Assembly (NCBI GenBank): GCA_005808665.1
Contig: SYLG01000104.1
Span: 1-64,000, forward strand
DNA length: 64,000 bases
Origin: Planctomycetia bacterium
Lineage (GTDB): Bacteria > Planctomycetota > Planctomycetia > Gemmatales > Gemmataceae
Direction: 5' to 3'
Position numbers and translations under genes: made by a program. This document shows positions 1 to 9,463 of the stretch, piece by piece (within the stretch, counting starts at the first letter, position 1; every line of letters begins with the position of its first letter). Below the pieces are notes generated by a model that was not told the origin of the DNA, did no database searches, and was given only the letters and a program-made list of their open reading frames with translations.

Positions 1-128
1 AACTCAGGAAGGAAACCGAGGCATGGTACATCCACACAAATGCCAAAACCCGTAGGGTCGATTGGCAAATGTCCATTGGAGATGCCAGAATTAAACTAAA
101 GTCCGTTTATCCTGTATTTATTGAGTGA
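1..128 (+). mobile_element. C-terminal end of an IS630-family (DDE) transposase, 5' truncated by window edge
   Basis: Frame 3 reads LRKETEAWYIHTNAKTRRVDWQMSIGDARIKLKSVYPVFIE* (3..128). This matches the typical IS630 transposase C-terminus (E-AW---N---R-VDW-F---DARIKLK-LYP). The ORF is absent from the ORF track because its start is outside the window. Confidence 0.8.
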
Positions 129-171
129 CAAAGCACTAGTTACAGGGCCGTTGAAGGCATGCGCCAAAGGC

Positions 172-3003
172 TCACACAAAGACCTCTTTTCGGTTTGGTT
201 GAGTTTTTGGGACCAGTCCCTTTGCCATTGCAAATTCGAGCAGTTGCTCCCCTTCGCCTCGTTGCGTGAAGACTACTTCACCGGGACTGACATGGGCGTT
301 CCAATGGCGCTGAAAGATCACGGCCAGATCCTTGTTCTTGGCGAAGGCCGATGGTACGGCGTGCAGCAATTGCATTGACCGTCTGGATCTCTGGAAATAC
401 TGGCCCAGGAAGCGCGGCAGGATGCGAGAAAGCCATGTTTTCTCGCGAAACTCGACATAACGGGGGATGACATAGCGCGGGTTGTCGAATGGGCCAAGGG
501 CTTCGTGCAGGGCTTCGCTGAAGGCGGCGCTGGCCTCGGTCGTGGCGTCTTTCAGGAATGATCGGACATATCCGCCGGAGCGCGTGCCGATGTGCAAGGC
601 TCCTGTGCCATAGGGGATCACGCCGATGTCGCGCAGTGCGCCAAGCACGGCTTCGCTGACGGCCGCAGCGAGCGATTCGCCGGTCCACGGCGACTTCGCC
701 CCGGGGAAAGGTGGGAAGTCGCCGCCACCCCCGCCGATTTGTGATTCGACCGCATGAATCGGCGCGGAGTGATACGGCTGGCCGATGCGCCACAGGTTGC
801 GAAACGCCGGGCGGCGCTTTGGGCGCTCGAGCATCTCGGCGTTGAGCACGGCCATTGAGTCCTCAATCCCTTCCGGCCTGATCTCCGTGAACGCGGCGTG
901 CACATGGCCGACGCCCTTCTCGACCGCACCATCGTCGGTCAGGCCGAAGAGTGTGTTGTGCTTTTCGATGAACCGCAGATAGTCGTCCAGCCCCTTCGTG
1001 AATTCCGGGGCAAGGCAGACCACATCCCAATTGTCCGCCAGCTTCGCAGGGTCATCCGGGTCGAGCCGGAACGATCGGCCGCGAAGCTGATTCACTGAAG
1101 TTGAGGTTGTGACCGTCGTGAGATCGACCAGTACATTGATCTTGGTCGCATCCCAGCCTTCGCCGAGCAACCCTCGCGTGCCCACCAAACATTTCGTCAA
1201 GCCTTTCTGGAAAAGGTCGGTGATCATCCCGACATACACGCGCGGGCACCAATCGCTGCCGGAACCGTTGAGCAGGTGAAAGCCGCTCTCTTCGGCGAAC
1301 TCCAATTTTACATCAATCCCCTTCGCATCCAGCCATGCGGCGGCCGCCTCGGCGAAACGCGGCGCGAGGTCATCATCGACCAGCACGGACGAACCGGTGA
1401 CGAGCACGGGATTAAGCTCGTCGGTTTCGTGATCGCTCAGAAGTGTTCGAAACGCAGCGATTGCGCCCCCTGCCTCTTCGTCAAGCAAATGGCTCACCTC
1501 CGCCGTGATCGCCGATGTCTTTTCAAAGTCAGTGACAATGACCGCGCGAATGCGATCGCCCAGCGCCTTGCGTTCGGCGTGCAAAATCGGAAGGAGAGCT
1601 GCCACTTTGCTGCGTGAGTACATCAAGACACGCCCGACCGGAGAAGCGCAGACCTGTGTGCCGGTCTCCGTGACCTGCACGCCGAGCATCCGCAGCCGTG
1701 CGATTGCCCGTTTGGCCTTTTCGTGGTCGGCCGGTTCACTGGACGCCCGCAGCCGATGCCGAATGTAACGGTCCAACACCGGCACAAGGATGCTCATGTC
1801 GAGTGAGGGGCCCAACGCATCCTTCGTCGGCGAATACAATGCCGGCGGCGGCATTGGCACTCCGTAGGGAAGAGCAAGACGATGCGCCTTCAGGAATAAT
1901 CGCGCCGCCCTGGCGAACACCTCGTCCCGCTTTTCAAAGCTCTCCCAATTCTTGGCAAAGCCGACAGGCAATCGACGCTCGGTGAGCACCTGCTGGAGCC
2001 AAGCATCGAGTGACTCGTGGGGCACGCAGCTTGCGCCTGAGGTTCGGGAGCCAACGACATCCGTCCCGTCGACACACAATTCCTCGACCAGCGCATTGAG
2101 TTGCTCATCCACCTTCGCAATGAAGGCCAATTCGTCGGCCGTCGGACGCACAAATAGGACGAGATCCTGGTAAGGCGCAAGGAACCCGTCCTTTATGACG
2201 GCCGGGACAGGGACTTCGTAGTCGATCAGGCCGAAGAACTCATCGTACCTTGCGAGGTCTTCCGGCCGCTGGCCGCAACGGTCGGGAGGCGTCGCTGTCA
2301 GGCCGAGCACGATAGGGTGATCGAGGTATTCGTGGATTTCCGAGAGGACTCGCCCCCAGTGGCGGAGCAAGTGATGGCACTCGTCCAGAATGATCAGCCC
2401 GATGCCGCGCCGTTTCAGCCGTTCGAGCGTCTCCCGTGACGAAGCATGCAGCAACCGCATCACTTCGCCGCCGATGGCAGCTTCGTCGCGCAGTTCCTTG
2501 CTGTAGCTGCTCAGCCGGTCTTTGTAGTATTTTGGGTTGTGACGCTTCAGGTCGTCGATCCAGACCGCCGCTTCGTCGAAGTCCTTCGCCTGACCCTTCT
2601 CGATCAAATTCTCCTGCCAGAGACTGATCGCCTGCTTGTCGGTGTCCGAAGTACCGCGACCCGGCAATGTCACCGCCTGATAGGTCAGCGATGTCAGCAG
2701 CCCGGGAATCCCGGTGTCTGTGCTGACAATGCTTGAGGCACCGCCGTCAATACCGTCGAACAGATCGACTCGCGCCGCCCACTGCGCTTGAATGGCCGAA
2801 TTCGGCGATAGCACGAGTGCCGGGGCGCGAACATACTCGGCCCACAAATACAACCCAAGCACCGTCTTCCCCGATCCCGGCGGCGCGATGATGTGCAGCT
2901 TGTGCTGTCCCGCATCAAGCTGCCGCCTGGCGATGTCGATTGCCTCGCGCTGCGACGGACGCAATTGGCCTTTGAACCGAATTGGCGGAAAGTTTTCGGA
3001 CAT
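172..3003 (-). CDS. Superfamily II DEAD/DEAH-type helicase, ~943 aa
   Basis: Walker A APPGSGKT, motif II LDECHH, motif III GLTATPP, and C-terminal helicase motifs GTRGLLGEGWDATKINVLVDLTTVTTSTSVNQLRGRSFRLDP. Confidence 0.88.
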   Translation of the reverse strand: MSENFPPIRFKGQLRPSQREAIDIARRQLDAGQHKLHIIAPPGSGKTVLGLYLWAEYVRAPALVLSPNSAIQAQWAARVDLFDGIDGGASSIVSTDTGIPGLLTSLTYQAVTLPGRGTSDTDKQAISLWQENLIEKGQAKDFDEAAVWIDDLKRHNPKYYKDRLSSYSKELRDEAAIGGEVMRLLHASSRETLERLKRRGIGLIILDECHHLLRHWGRVLSEIHEYLDHPIVLGLTATPPDRCGQRPEDLARYDEFFGLIDYEVPVPAVIKDGFLAPYQDLVLFVRPTADELAFIAKVDEQLNALVEELCVDGTDVVGSRTSGASCVPHESLDAWLQQVLTERRLPVGFAKNWESFEKRDEVFARAARLFLKAHRLALPYGVPMPPPALYSPTKDALGPSLDMSILVPVLDRYIRHRLRASSEPADHEKAKRAIARLRMLGVQVTETGTQVCASPVGRVLMYSRSKVAALLPILHAERKALGDRIRAVIVTDFEKTSAITAEVSHLLDEEAGGAIAAFRTLLSDHETDELNPVLVTGSSVLVDDDLAPRFAEAAAAWLDAKGIDVKLEFAEESGFHLLNGSGSDWCPRVYVGMITDLFQKGLTKCLVGTRGLLGEGWDATKINVLVDLTTVTTSTSVNQLRGRSFRLDPDDPAKLADNWDVVCLAPEFTKGLDDYLRFIEKHNTLFGLTDDGAVEKGVGHVHAAFTEIRPEGIEDSMAVLNAEMLERPKRRPAFRNLWRIGQPYHSAPIHAVESQIGGGGGDFPPFPGAKSPWTGESLAAAVSEAVLGALRDIGVIPYGTGALHIGTRSGGYVRSFLKDATTEASAAFSEALHEALGPFDNPRYVIPRYVEFREKTWLSRILPRFLGQYFQRSRRSMQLLHAVPSAFAKNKDLAVIFQRHWNAHVSPGEVVFTQRGEGEQLLEFAMAKGLVPKTQPNRKEVFV

Positions 3004-3305
3004 GGGAACGCCTACCGGAAAAGACTCAGATGCCTCCCACCGCGAGGATCATGACGGCAGCGCCAAATAAAGTGGCACACATTTCGTAGATACGAAGTTA
3101 TGGGAATCCTGAAAGGGCAAGAATTCCGGGATTCCTGAACCAAACCCTGTTGGTATTGTGTTTCCGTGTTGATACCCTTTTATATCACTGATTTTCTTGC
3201 CGATTGGCGTCTGTACACAAGGAAAGTGACAAGCGGCAAGAATTCTAAACCCGCCTGGATTTATGAAATTGCCCAATGGGTTTTTGGTCTACCGTTTTAC
3301 CTTGG

Positions 3306-3428
3306 TTAGTGGTGCGATTCCTTTTCCATGATTTGGGTTTCGTAGTCCATTGGGGACGCAGTCCCAAGTGTCGAATGAAACCTGAGAGGGTTGTAATAGC
3401 CTTCGATGAATTCGAAAAAAGTGGCCAT
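3306..3428 (-). mobile_element. Remnant of an IS3-family transposase (OrfB integrase C-terminus)
   Basis: Minus-strand frame reads (M)ATFFEFIEGYYNPLRFHSTLGTASPMDYETQIMEKESHH*, matching the IS3 OrfB C-terminus (FEYIEGYYNRxRxHSxLGYxSPxxYE). An in-frame stop lies immediately upstream (VVE*), so only the tail survives. Confidence 0.75.
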
Positions 3429-3608
3429 TCATTCAACTACAATCGGGTCGTTGCCAAAACACAGGTCATTCGGGAAGCTCTGGGAGCGATTGGAACCATT
3501 CCCTGGTTTCGGGACAAAAGACTCTCAACCGCCAAATCCCAAATATTTCAGGAAATAACCTGAAATCGAGCCCTAACCGGCCACCCTTGCCGCTTCCAAT
3601 AATCAAAC

Positions 3609-3638
3609 AAAAGGGGTGCATAATTATGCACCCCTTTT
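3609..3638 (-). terminator. Perfect 30-nt palindrome downstream of DUF1559 gene, probable intrinsic terminator
   Basis: aaaaggggtgcataattatgcacccctttt is a perfect inverted repeat with A and T tails on the two arms, 22 nt past the stop of the minus-strand DUF1559 gene. Confidence 0.7.
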
Positions 3639-3659
3639 CGGTAATCAGGCCACCCGGAT

Positions 3660-4634
3660 TTAGTTGCCAAAGTCGGCGTCAAGAGTGTTACGGGAATCGG
3701 GATTAAACGCCGTGGCCCAAGAATTCGCTGAAACCCCCGTTCCCACAATTCGAGCCGAACCGTCCCCCATGAGAACAAGGATGCCTGATGTCGAGGTAGA
3801 TTGGGCCATGGCATCCCTGGGACCTTTGGTCTTGCTTTTGGGGTCCGGTGTTGCCTGAAACACCGGATTTTTGCTGTTGTAGATTCCAGCCGGATCGATG
3901 GTTGGATCGAAAATGATGTTTGGAGAAGCCCAAAAATGGGGATTGGTAGGGACATCGACGGAAACCGCAAACCGCTCGGTAATGAACCCACAGTTGCTTG
4001 TACCCACTCCATTGGTGATTTGGGATTGGCGCCTGCTGGCAGCGGTCGCAATGGTTGGGTTGCCGCCAATGGTTGGTAAAACCGATCCATCCCGAAGGGT
4101 ATTCAATCCCGGGGCGTTCGCATCCGCTCCTCCAAAAGTTCCACCCCGAAAGACTAAAGGATTGGCTGCATAGCTTGCCAAGCCAAGAGTGCCAACCTGG
4201 GTAGGATCAGAGTCCGAAACAAAAGTAGGTACTCTTTTCGTATCCGGAATAACCCCAGCCGGGAAATTGCCCGGGGCGTTCACATTGGGAATGCCGTTAT
4301 CCTTGGCCTGGTTGTAAAGGTTGTCCTGTTGCAATCCGGGAAGCAAATAGTAAAAAAGGCTTCCATAAACATTGGTTGGGATATTATTTAACGCCCAAGG
4401 AAACCCACCTTCGGAATACGCACCATAGGCAGGGGGGTACTCTGCTTTGGTTGTGTTTCCCAAGGCAGCTTCAATAGCCAAACCGATTTGTTTCAGGTTG
4501 TTTTGACTTTTCGCCCGGGCTGCTGCCTCACGAACTTTTTGAACTGCGGGAAGCAATAATCCCACAAGTACACCAATAATGGCAATGACCACCAATAGCT
4601 CAATAAGCGTAAAACCCCTTCGACGAATGGACAT
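3660..4634 (-). CDS. DUF1559 domain prepilin-type N-terminal cleavage/methylation protein
   Basis: [55 protein letters not shown], then a DG-containing C-terminus ([12 protein letters not shown]). Start set at 4634 rather than the longer ORF. Confidence 0.92.
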   Translation of the reverse strand: MSIRRRGFTLIELLVVIAIIGVLVGLLLPAVQKVREAAARAKSQNNLKQIGLAIEAALGNTTKAEYPPAYGAYSEGGFPWALNNIPTNVYGSLFYYLLPGLQQDNLYNQAKDNGIPNVNAPGNFPAGVIPDTKRVPTFVSDSDPTQVGTLGLASYAANPLVFRGGTFGGADANAPGLNTLRDGSVLPTIGGNPTIATAASRRQSQITNGVGTSNCGFITERFAVSVDVPTNPHFWASPNIIFDPTIDPAGIYNSKNPVFQATPDPKSKTKGPRDAMAQSTSTSGILVLMGDGSARIVGTGVSANSWATAFNPDSRNTLDADFGN

Positions 4635-4827
4635 GGGGAAGGCCCTCTTGGCTAACCACTTGAACAGCTTGAACTCTGACCGCCAACCTTCATTATTACA
4701 GTTCCCCCCAAAGGGTACAAGGCATAGACCAATGGAATAGGTTACTAAACCTGGATGGAAAGGACCCATGGGACCGATGACCCCCTCGAATTGCCCGTTT
4801 ACCGCTATTTATTTGACCAATCACAAA

Positions 4828-7557
4828 ATGCCATCGACGAGCATCACCTACCTTTCCGAGGAGGAGGTCCGGGTTTGGTTTGAGGGGTGGTTGGAACTTT
4901 GGAAGCCCGAGATCCTGGTCAGGCTCGAAGGACTACCTCAAACGGGCGGCCCCTATGATCACGATCCTGTGCGAAGCAACCACATTTATACTGTCACCCC
5001 GCAAACATTGGCACTTTTACCCCAGGATTGGGTTCAAAAAGCCCGCGAAGCCGGGAGCGAGGTGATTGAAATGGGTGATTCAGTTACCGTACGAACCGAG
5101 GAAAATTACCACTCACCCCAACCATTGAAACCCCTGGAAATTTCAACCGGGGATGCCCTAATGCTGCAAGCCTTGGGATTGGGCAAGGCATGGCTTGATG
5201 CTTTTTGTGAATCCCAAGACCACCCCAACCTGCTCGATTCCAGCCAATTTTGGCAACTTGTTTGGGAAACAGCCAAAGCCATTTTGGACAACGATACCAC
5301 TTTGGCAACCACCAAAGCAAAAGATGCAGCCGCACTATTGGTAACGGCCCGAGAGGGAATCACCACTCACGGGTTGTTTCACCTCGACTTGATCCTTGCC
5401 AACGCCTTAACGGAATGCGACCTGGAAAGCGGAGCGTGGCTTTCAGGGGATTATCCCAGAAACCTGATTGCCAGCGGATCCTGGTTGGCAGAATTGGAAC
5501 AAAAGTATCCCAAGTGTTTTTCACGCTTAAGGGGGATGGTCGACCAAGGCCAAATGGAAGTGTTGGGGGGAATTCAAATCGAACGGGATGATCCCCTAAC
5601 CTCGGTGGAATCCCAAGAATGGAATTTAAAAAAGGCCAGGGCCACCTATGAGTCTCTTTTGGGGAGGGAACCAAAAGTGTTCGGCCGGACTTCCGCGGGC
5701 CTCCATTCTACCTACCCTCTTTTACTGCAACATGCCGGGTATCGGAGGGCTGTGCTTATTTCGTTTGACGAGGCTATGGTGCCCCACTACCGAAGCCCTG
5801 TCGTGAGTTGGGCCGGGTCCGATGGCAAGTCTATCGAGGCACTGGCTCGGGTGCCTCTCCCAGCCGAGTCGATGCAAACCTGGTTTCATTTGGCGTACCA
5901 TTTAGGCCGTGCGGTGCGCGAAGATCATGCCCCGACCGTGGTTTTGTGCCACCGGACGGCACCGGGAATGCTTGCCAAGCTAGTCGGTGCCCTTTCCCGG
6001 TTGGGACCGGTTATGGGGCGGTGGCTCCTTCTCAGTGATTATTTCAACGAAGCGACCCCGGCAGAATATCCCGGAGTAGCGGCGGCGGATGATTTTGGGT
6101 TTGATTGGCTGGCACCCGATAACCTGGACAAGCCCCCCGAGGCTGACCCTGTTAGCCGCAGAGCCAACCGAACCAAGGCTCGTCGAAAAGTAGATGCTGC
6201 GTTTGCGCTTGGTGCGATTCATGAAGTCCTGGACAAGGGGGTTGGAGATTGGTCCACTCGCCGCCGCTTGTTAAACGGGGCCGAAGATGCCTTTGAGGAA
6301 CAGGGGCAGGACCCGACCGCGGTGCTGGAAAGCACCGCTCATTTGCTGGCTTCCCGGCTATTGCGGGGTGCTCCGGAAGCACCAGGGATTTTTGTATTCA
6401 ACGGTTGTGCCTTTACCCGGAGGATTGCTTTTGAATCGCGATCCATCACCGGCCATTTGGAAATTCAGGGAGTAGTGAAGGCGTTTTCAAAAGATGGGGA
6501 TCTGAGCCGCTGTGTGGTGGAAGTACCCGCTTTGGGCTATATTTGGATTCCCCGAAAAGGAGGCGATGCGAAGCCGATTCCACGAGCCAGAATGCGTTTG
6601 GCGGATGAAAAATCGGTTCGAAACGAGTTCTTCGAGGCTGAAATTGACCCCCAAACGGGTGCCATCAAGGCGTTCCGGGATGTCAAATCCCGACAAAATC
6701 GTGGGGCAATCCAGTTGGTTTTCCTACCTGGCAGCCGGATGAAAGCGATCGAGGTTTCGGTGGGATCAACCGGCCCTGCCCTTGGTGAATTGAATGTGAA
6801 AGGAGTCCTAACGGATGAAAAGGGAGAAACAATTGCCCATTTTTCGCAAAGGCTTCGCGCCTGGATTGGGCGGCCTGTGCTTGAGGTTCAGGTAGAATTG
6901 GAACCGGTTCGTTTGCCAACCGGATACCCTTGGCACTCGCTTTATGCAGCTCGATTTTCGCTTCCGATGGCGATTGGCAGTCTCAAACGGGGTCTAGGGG
7001 GATTTGTGGATGAAACGCGCCATAATCGGCCCTTAAGCCCCGAGTTTGTGGAATGGACAGTGGGTTCTGGAAATTGCGTCCTCCTCACGGGGGGAATGCC
7101 TCTTCTTCAACGCCACGGGTCCTCCCAATTTGATTTAGTCCTCCTTCCCCCAGGAGAATCGGCAAACAGGTTTGAATTTGGCCTTGCTTTGGACCGAAAT
7201 CATCCCCAACAACTCGCCCTAGGCTGGGTAAGCCCGGCACCGTTGGTGGAAGTGGATCAAGGCCCACCGGCCGCTGGTTCCTCGGCCTGGCTTTTTCATC
7301 AGGATTTACCCAATGTACTATTAGGTAACTTTCGCTCTTGCGAACCGGCGGAGGGCGATACAGTCCAAATAGATGTTCGCATTCAAGAATGCGAGGGCCA
7401 CTATAGTGTGGGGGAATTACGATGTTTTCGAGCCCCGCTTCGAGCTGCCTCCTTGGATTCAGACGGTATTAGTTCCATGGGACTTGGCATAAATGAGGAT
7501 GCTGTGCAGCTGGAAGTACCGCGACGGGAAATGAATTGGTTGAATGTCCATTGGTAG
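4828..7557 (+). CDS. Divergent GH38-like (alpha-mannosidase-type) glycoside hydrolase
   Basis: FHLDLILANALTECD...ELEQKYPKCFSRLRGMVDQGQMEVLGGIQIERDDPLTSVESQEWNLKKARATYESLLGREPKVFGRTSAGLHSTYPLLLQHAGYRRAVL resembles the GH38 catalytic barrel. A beta-rich C-terminal half (VRNEFFEAEIDPQTGAIKAFRD) is typical of GH38 C-terminal domains. The ORF can start at 4768; ATG at 4828 seems more likely. Confidence 0.6.
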   Translation: MPSTSITYLSEEEVRVWFEGWLELWKPEILVRLEGLPQTGGPYDHDPVRSNHIYTVTPQTLALLPQDWVQKAREAGSEVIEMGDSVTVRTEENYHSPQPLKPLEISTGDALMLQALGLGKAWLDAFCESQDHPNLLDSSQFWQLVWETAKAILDNDTTLATTKAKDAAALLVTAREGITTHGLFHLDLILANALTECDLESGAWLSGDYPRNLIASGSWLAELEQKYPKCFSRLRGMVDQGQMEVLGGIQIERDDPLTSVESQEWNLKKARATYESLLGREPKVFGRTSAGLHSTYPLLLQHAGYRRAVLISFDEAMVPHYRSPVVSWAGSDGKSIEALARVPLPAESMQTWFHLAYHLGRAVREDHAPTVVLCHRTAPGMLAKLVGALSRLGPVMGRWLLLSDYFNEATPAEYPGVAAADDFGFDWLAPDNLDKPPEADPVSRRANRTKARRKVDAAFALGAIHEVLDKGVGDWSTRRRLLNGAEDAFEEQGQDPTAVLESTAHLLASRLLRGAPEAPGIFVFNGCAFTRRIAFESRSITGHLEIQGVVKAFSKDGDLSRCVVEVPALGYIWIPRKGGDAKPIPRARMRLADEKSVRNEFFEAEIDPQTGAIKAFRDVKSRQNRGAIQLVFLPGSRMKAIEVSVGSTGPALGELNVKGVLTDEKGETIAHFSQRLRAWIGRPVLEVQVELEPVRLPTGYPWHSLYAARFSLPMAIGSLKRGLGGFVDETRHNRPLSPEFVEWTVGSGNCVLLTGGMPLLQRHGSSQFDLVLLPPGESANRFEFGLALDRNHPQQLALGWVSPAPLVEVDQGPPAAGSSAWLFHQDLPNVLLGNFRSCEPAEGDTVQIDVRIQECEGHYSVGELRCFRAPLRAASLDSDGISSMGLGINEDAVQLEVPRREMNWLNVHW

Positions 7558-7704
7558 GAAAAATCGGCAAACTCGCCACAAATAGCCCATAAGCCACAAA
7601 TACTTCATTCTGCCCAAAAATGCCATTGGACGGGCTATCAGCCAGGTGCAATGATAAAATGCACAGTGCTGGTAACTTGTAAAATCCTAACCTTAGAGGC
7701 ACCT

Positions 7705-8061
7705 ATGGTTCGTCGTTTTATTCTTGCTTTGGTGTTGCCCATCTTGGCAGCATTCATTCCTTCTGCTCAAGCAGGCGGCCATCGGCCTTTTTTCCCGGAA
7801 AGCTACTATGACGGTGTGGCTTTTTGGGGACACAGAATTCCCTTTGTACCAATCCGGTGTGTCCAGGCACCAGAAACCCCGCCATGGCATGCTTTTTACC
7901 CGCAAGGAGCGTATGCCACTCGTCCGGTTCCGATGGCATATCCCTTTTGGCCAAGTACAGGGCACACAAACAGTGCAGGCCCGATCCACACGAATTATCA
8001 AGGGTTTCCTGGAAGCGTGGTCCCAATGCCTGGCAATTACCCATCTTACTGGGGTCGGTAA
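7705..8061 (+). CDS. Small secreted protein of unknown function, rich in Pro/Tyr/aromatics
   Basis: Signal peptide MVRRFILALVLPILAAFIPSAQAGG followed by a P/Y/H/G-rich mature part. No recognised domain. Confidence 0.55.
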   Translation: MVRRFILALVLPILAAFIPSAQAGGHRPFFPESYYDGVAFWGHRIPFVPIRCVQAPETPPWHAFYPQGAYATRPVPMAYPFWPSTGHTNSAGPIHTNYQGFPGSVVPMPGNYPSYWGR

Positions 8062-8244
8062 TCAAAAAGACCCTGGGGGGATCTCCATGACTGAAAGGGA
8101 GCGGTTGTCAGACGGTACGGGAATTTTTTTTACAAAATTCACTACTATCTCTTTTCCTCCGAAATAGGGATCCAATACCATGGATCTATCGTCCCATATC
8201 CTGTTTCGTTTTTTGGCAGGATGTTTTTTGGAGGAAAAACGCTC

Positions 8245-8733
8245 ATGATCCCGGTACAAGGTCGGCTCGTTCCCGAGGGAGGGGGCGATACTATCGAATT
8301 GGTTCGCCATGTTTTGGTTTTGGGAAGGCGACCGTCCTGTGATATTCAAATGGAATACCCGAACATTTCTGGCCAGCACATGCGGCTGAATTTCAAGATG
8401 GGGTATTGGACCGCAGAAGATTTGGGAAGTGCCAATGGGATCAAGGTGAATGGCTCCCGGGTTCAATCCCGCACGGTTTACCCGGGGGATATCCTTACAA
8501 TCGGAAAGCGCAATTTCAAACTTCACTATGAGCTTCCCCGAACCTCCACGGAGGATGATGAAGATTTGGCCCCCATTGTTACGCAGGCGGTTACCCCATC
8601 TGACACTCAGGACGGGGTAGATCTATCAGAATCGTTACTGGAAAAGGCCGGAATTAGTCGGAGGCGTTTAGGCAAGGATGCCCCCAAGCCGGAGGGATTT
8701 GATGCGGCCGATTTTCTCCTGGATCCGAATTAG
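8245..8733 (+). CDS. FHA domain protein
   Basis: VLVLGRRPSCDIQMEYPNISGQHMRLNFKMGYWTAEDLGSANGIKVNG is a canonical FHA core. GGAGG-like ribosome-binding site precedes ATG 8245. Confidence 0.85.
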   Translation: MIPVQGRLVPEGGGDTIELVRHVLVLGRRPSCDIQMEYPNISGQHMRLNFKMGYWTAEDLGSANGIKVNGSRVQSRTVYPGDILTIGKRNFKLHYELPRTSTEDDEDLAPIVTQAVTPSDTQDGVDLSESLLEKAGISRRRLGKDAPKPEGFDAADFLLDPN

Positions 8734-8782
8734 AAGGTGTTATTCGCACCAAAATCGATTTTGTAAGTCTGTCAAGGTAACG

Positions 8783-8815
8783 AAAAAGCCCCGGCGCATT
8801 CCCCGGGGCTTTTTT
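8783..8815. terminator. Bidirectional intrinsic terminator between convergent genes
   Basis: aaaaagccccggcgcattccccggggctttttt: GC-rich stem with A-run and T-run, lying between the FHA gene (+) and the lipoprotein gene (-). Confidence 0.85.
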
Positions 8816-8836
8816 CTTGGTCCGTAAACGGTTAGC

Positions 8837-9133
8837 CTACTTTGGTTTAGCTTCCCCAACCTGTTTGGTGTCGGCCTTGGGTTTGGCATCGGTTTTCGAT
8901 TTGTCCCCGGCCTCTGGTTTAACTTCGGTTTTGGATTTGTCCCCGGCCTCTGGTTTAACCTCAGTTTTGCCTTCCTGCTTAGCCCGTTGGGTTTCTTGAT
9001 TTTTTCGGCTATCTTCTTCCGTTTTTTTGATGACTGCTTCGGGTTTGGCACTCCCTTTTTTGGGCTCATCGCCACATCCGGTCATCAGAAAGGCAGCAAA
9101 GCTCGCTGCGGTAAACAAGGACACCCTCTTCAT
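8837..9133 (-). CDS. Small Lys/Glu-rich lipoprotein with internal repeats
   Basis: Lipobox-like MKRVSLFTAASFAAFLMTGCGDE, then a charged repetitive tail (TEVKPEAGDKSK twice). Confidence 0.7.
   Translation of the reverse strand: MKRVSLFTAASFAAFLMTGCGDEPKKGSAKPEAVIKKTEEDSRKNQETQRAKQEGKTEVKPEAGDKSKTEVKPEAGDKSKTDAKPKADTKQVGEAKPK
8890..8970. repeat. 36-bp tandem repeat, 2 copies plus partial third
   Basis: cggtttt(c/g)gatttgtccccggcctctggtttaac(t/c)t repeats at a 36-nt period starting at 8890 and 8926, with two mismatches, encoding TEVKPEAGDKSK. Confidence 0.85.
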
Positions 9134-9463
9134 CGCTGTAACTCCTTGAAAGGGAAAACGAGAGATAAATCCCCATGGAATATGGGGGTTGGCAAAGGGC
9201 AGCCATGACTACCCTCTGAGTATCCTAGGTCCAAAAGCAGTTTTTTGGGAGGGTCCAGGACAATTTTCATTGGATGTTTTTGCTAATAACCCCAGGCGAA
9301 ACCTGATTCAATGATTGTAATTGTTTTTTTCGGGACCACAAACCATTGGTTTCGCAATCCGGCCAAGGTCCAAATGGTACGCCCATGGAATCAAAAAATG
9401 CTAATCCCTTCGATAAAACCAATCAACGATAAAAAACACGGATTAAGCCAAATCATTTAATAG

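Noticed and set aside
121-378. 85-aa plus-strand ORF
   Set aside because: TTG start overlapping the IS630 stop and antisense to the helicase 3' end; no recognisable domain.
3083-3096. Palindrome ttcgtagatacgaa upstream of the helicase gene as a possible operator
   Set aside because: Only a 6-bp stem; several such palindromes are expected by chance in 64 kb, and no regulator gene is adjacent.
3276-3563. 95-aa plus-strand ORF in the IS3 remnant region
   Set aside because: Its first half is antisense to the recognisable IS3 OrfB tail and the rest matches nothing I know, so it is probably chance.
3545-3566. Inverted repeat atttcaggaaataacctgaaat near the IS3 remnant
   Set aside because: 8-bp stem without a T-tract and without a clear IS-end match; cannot be assigned as terminal repeat or terminator.
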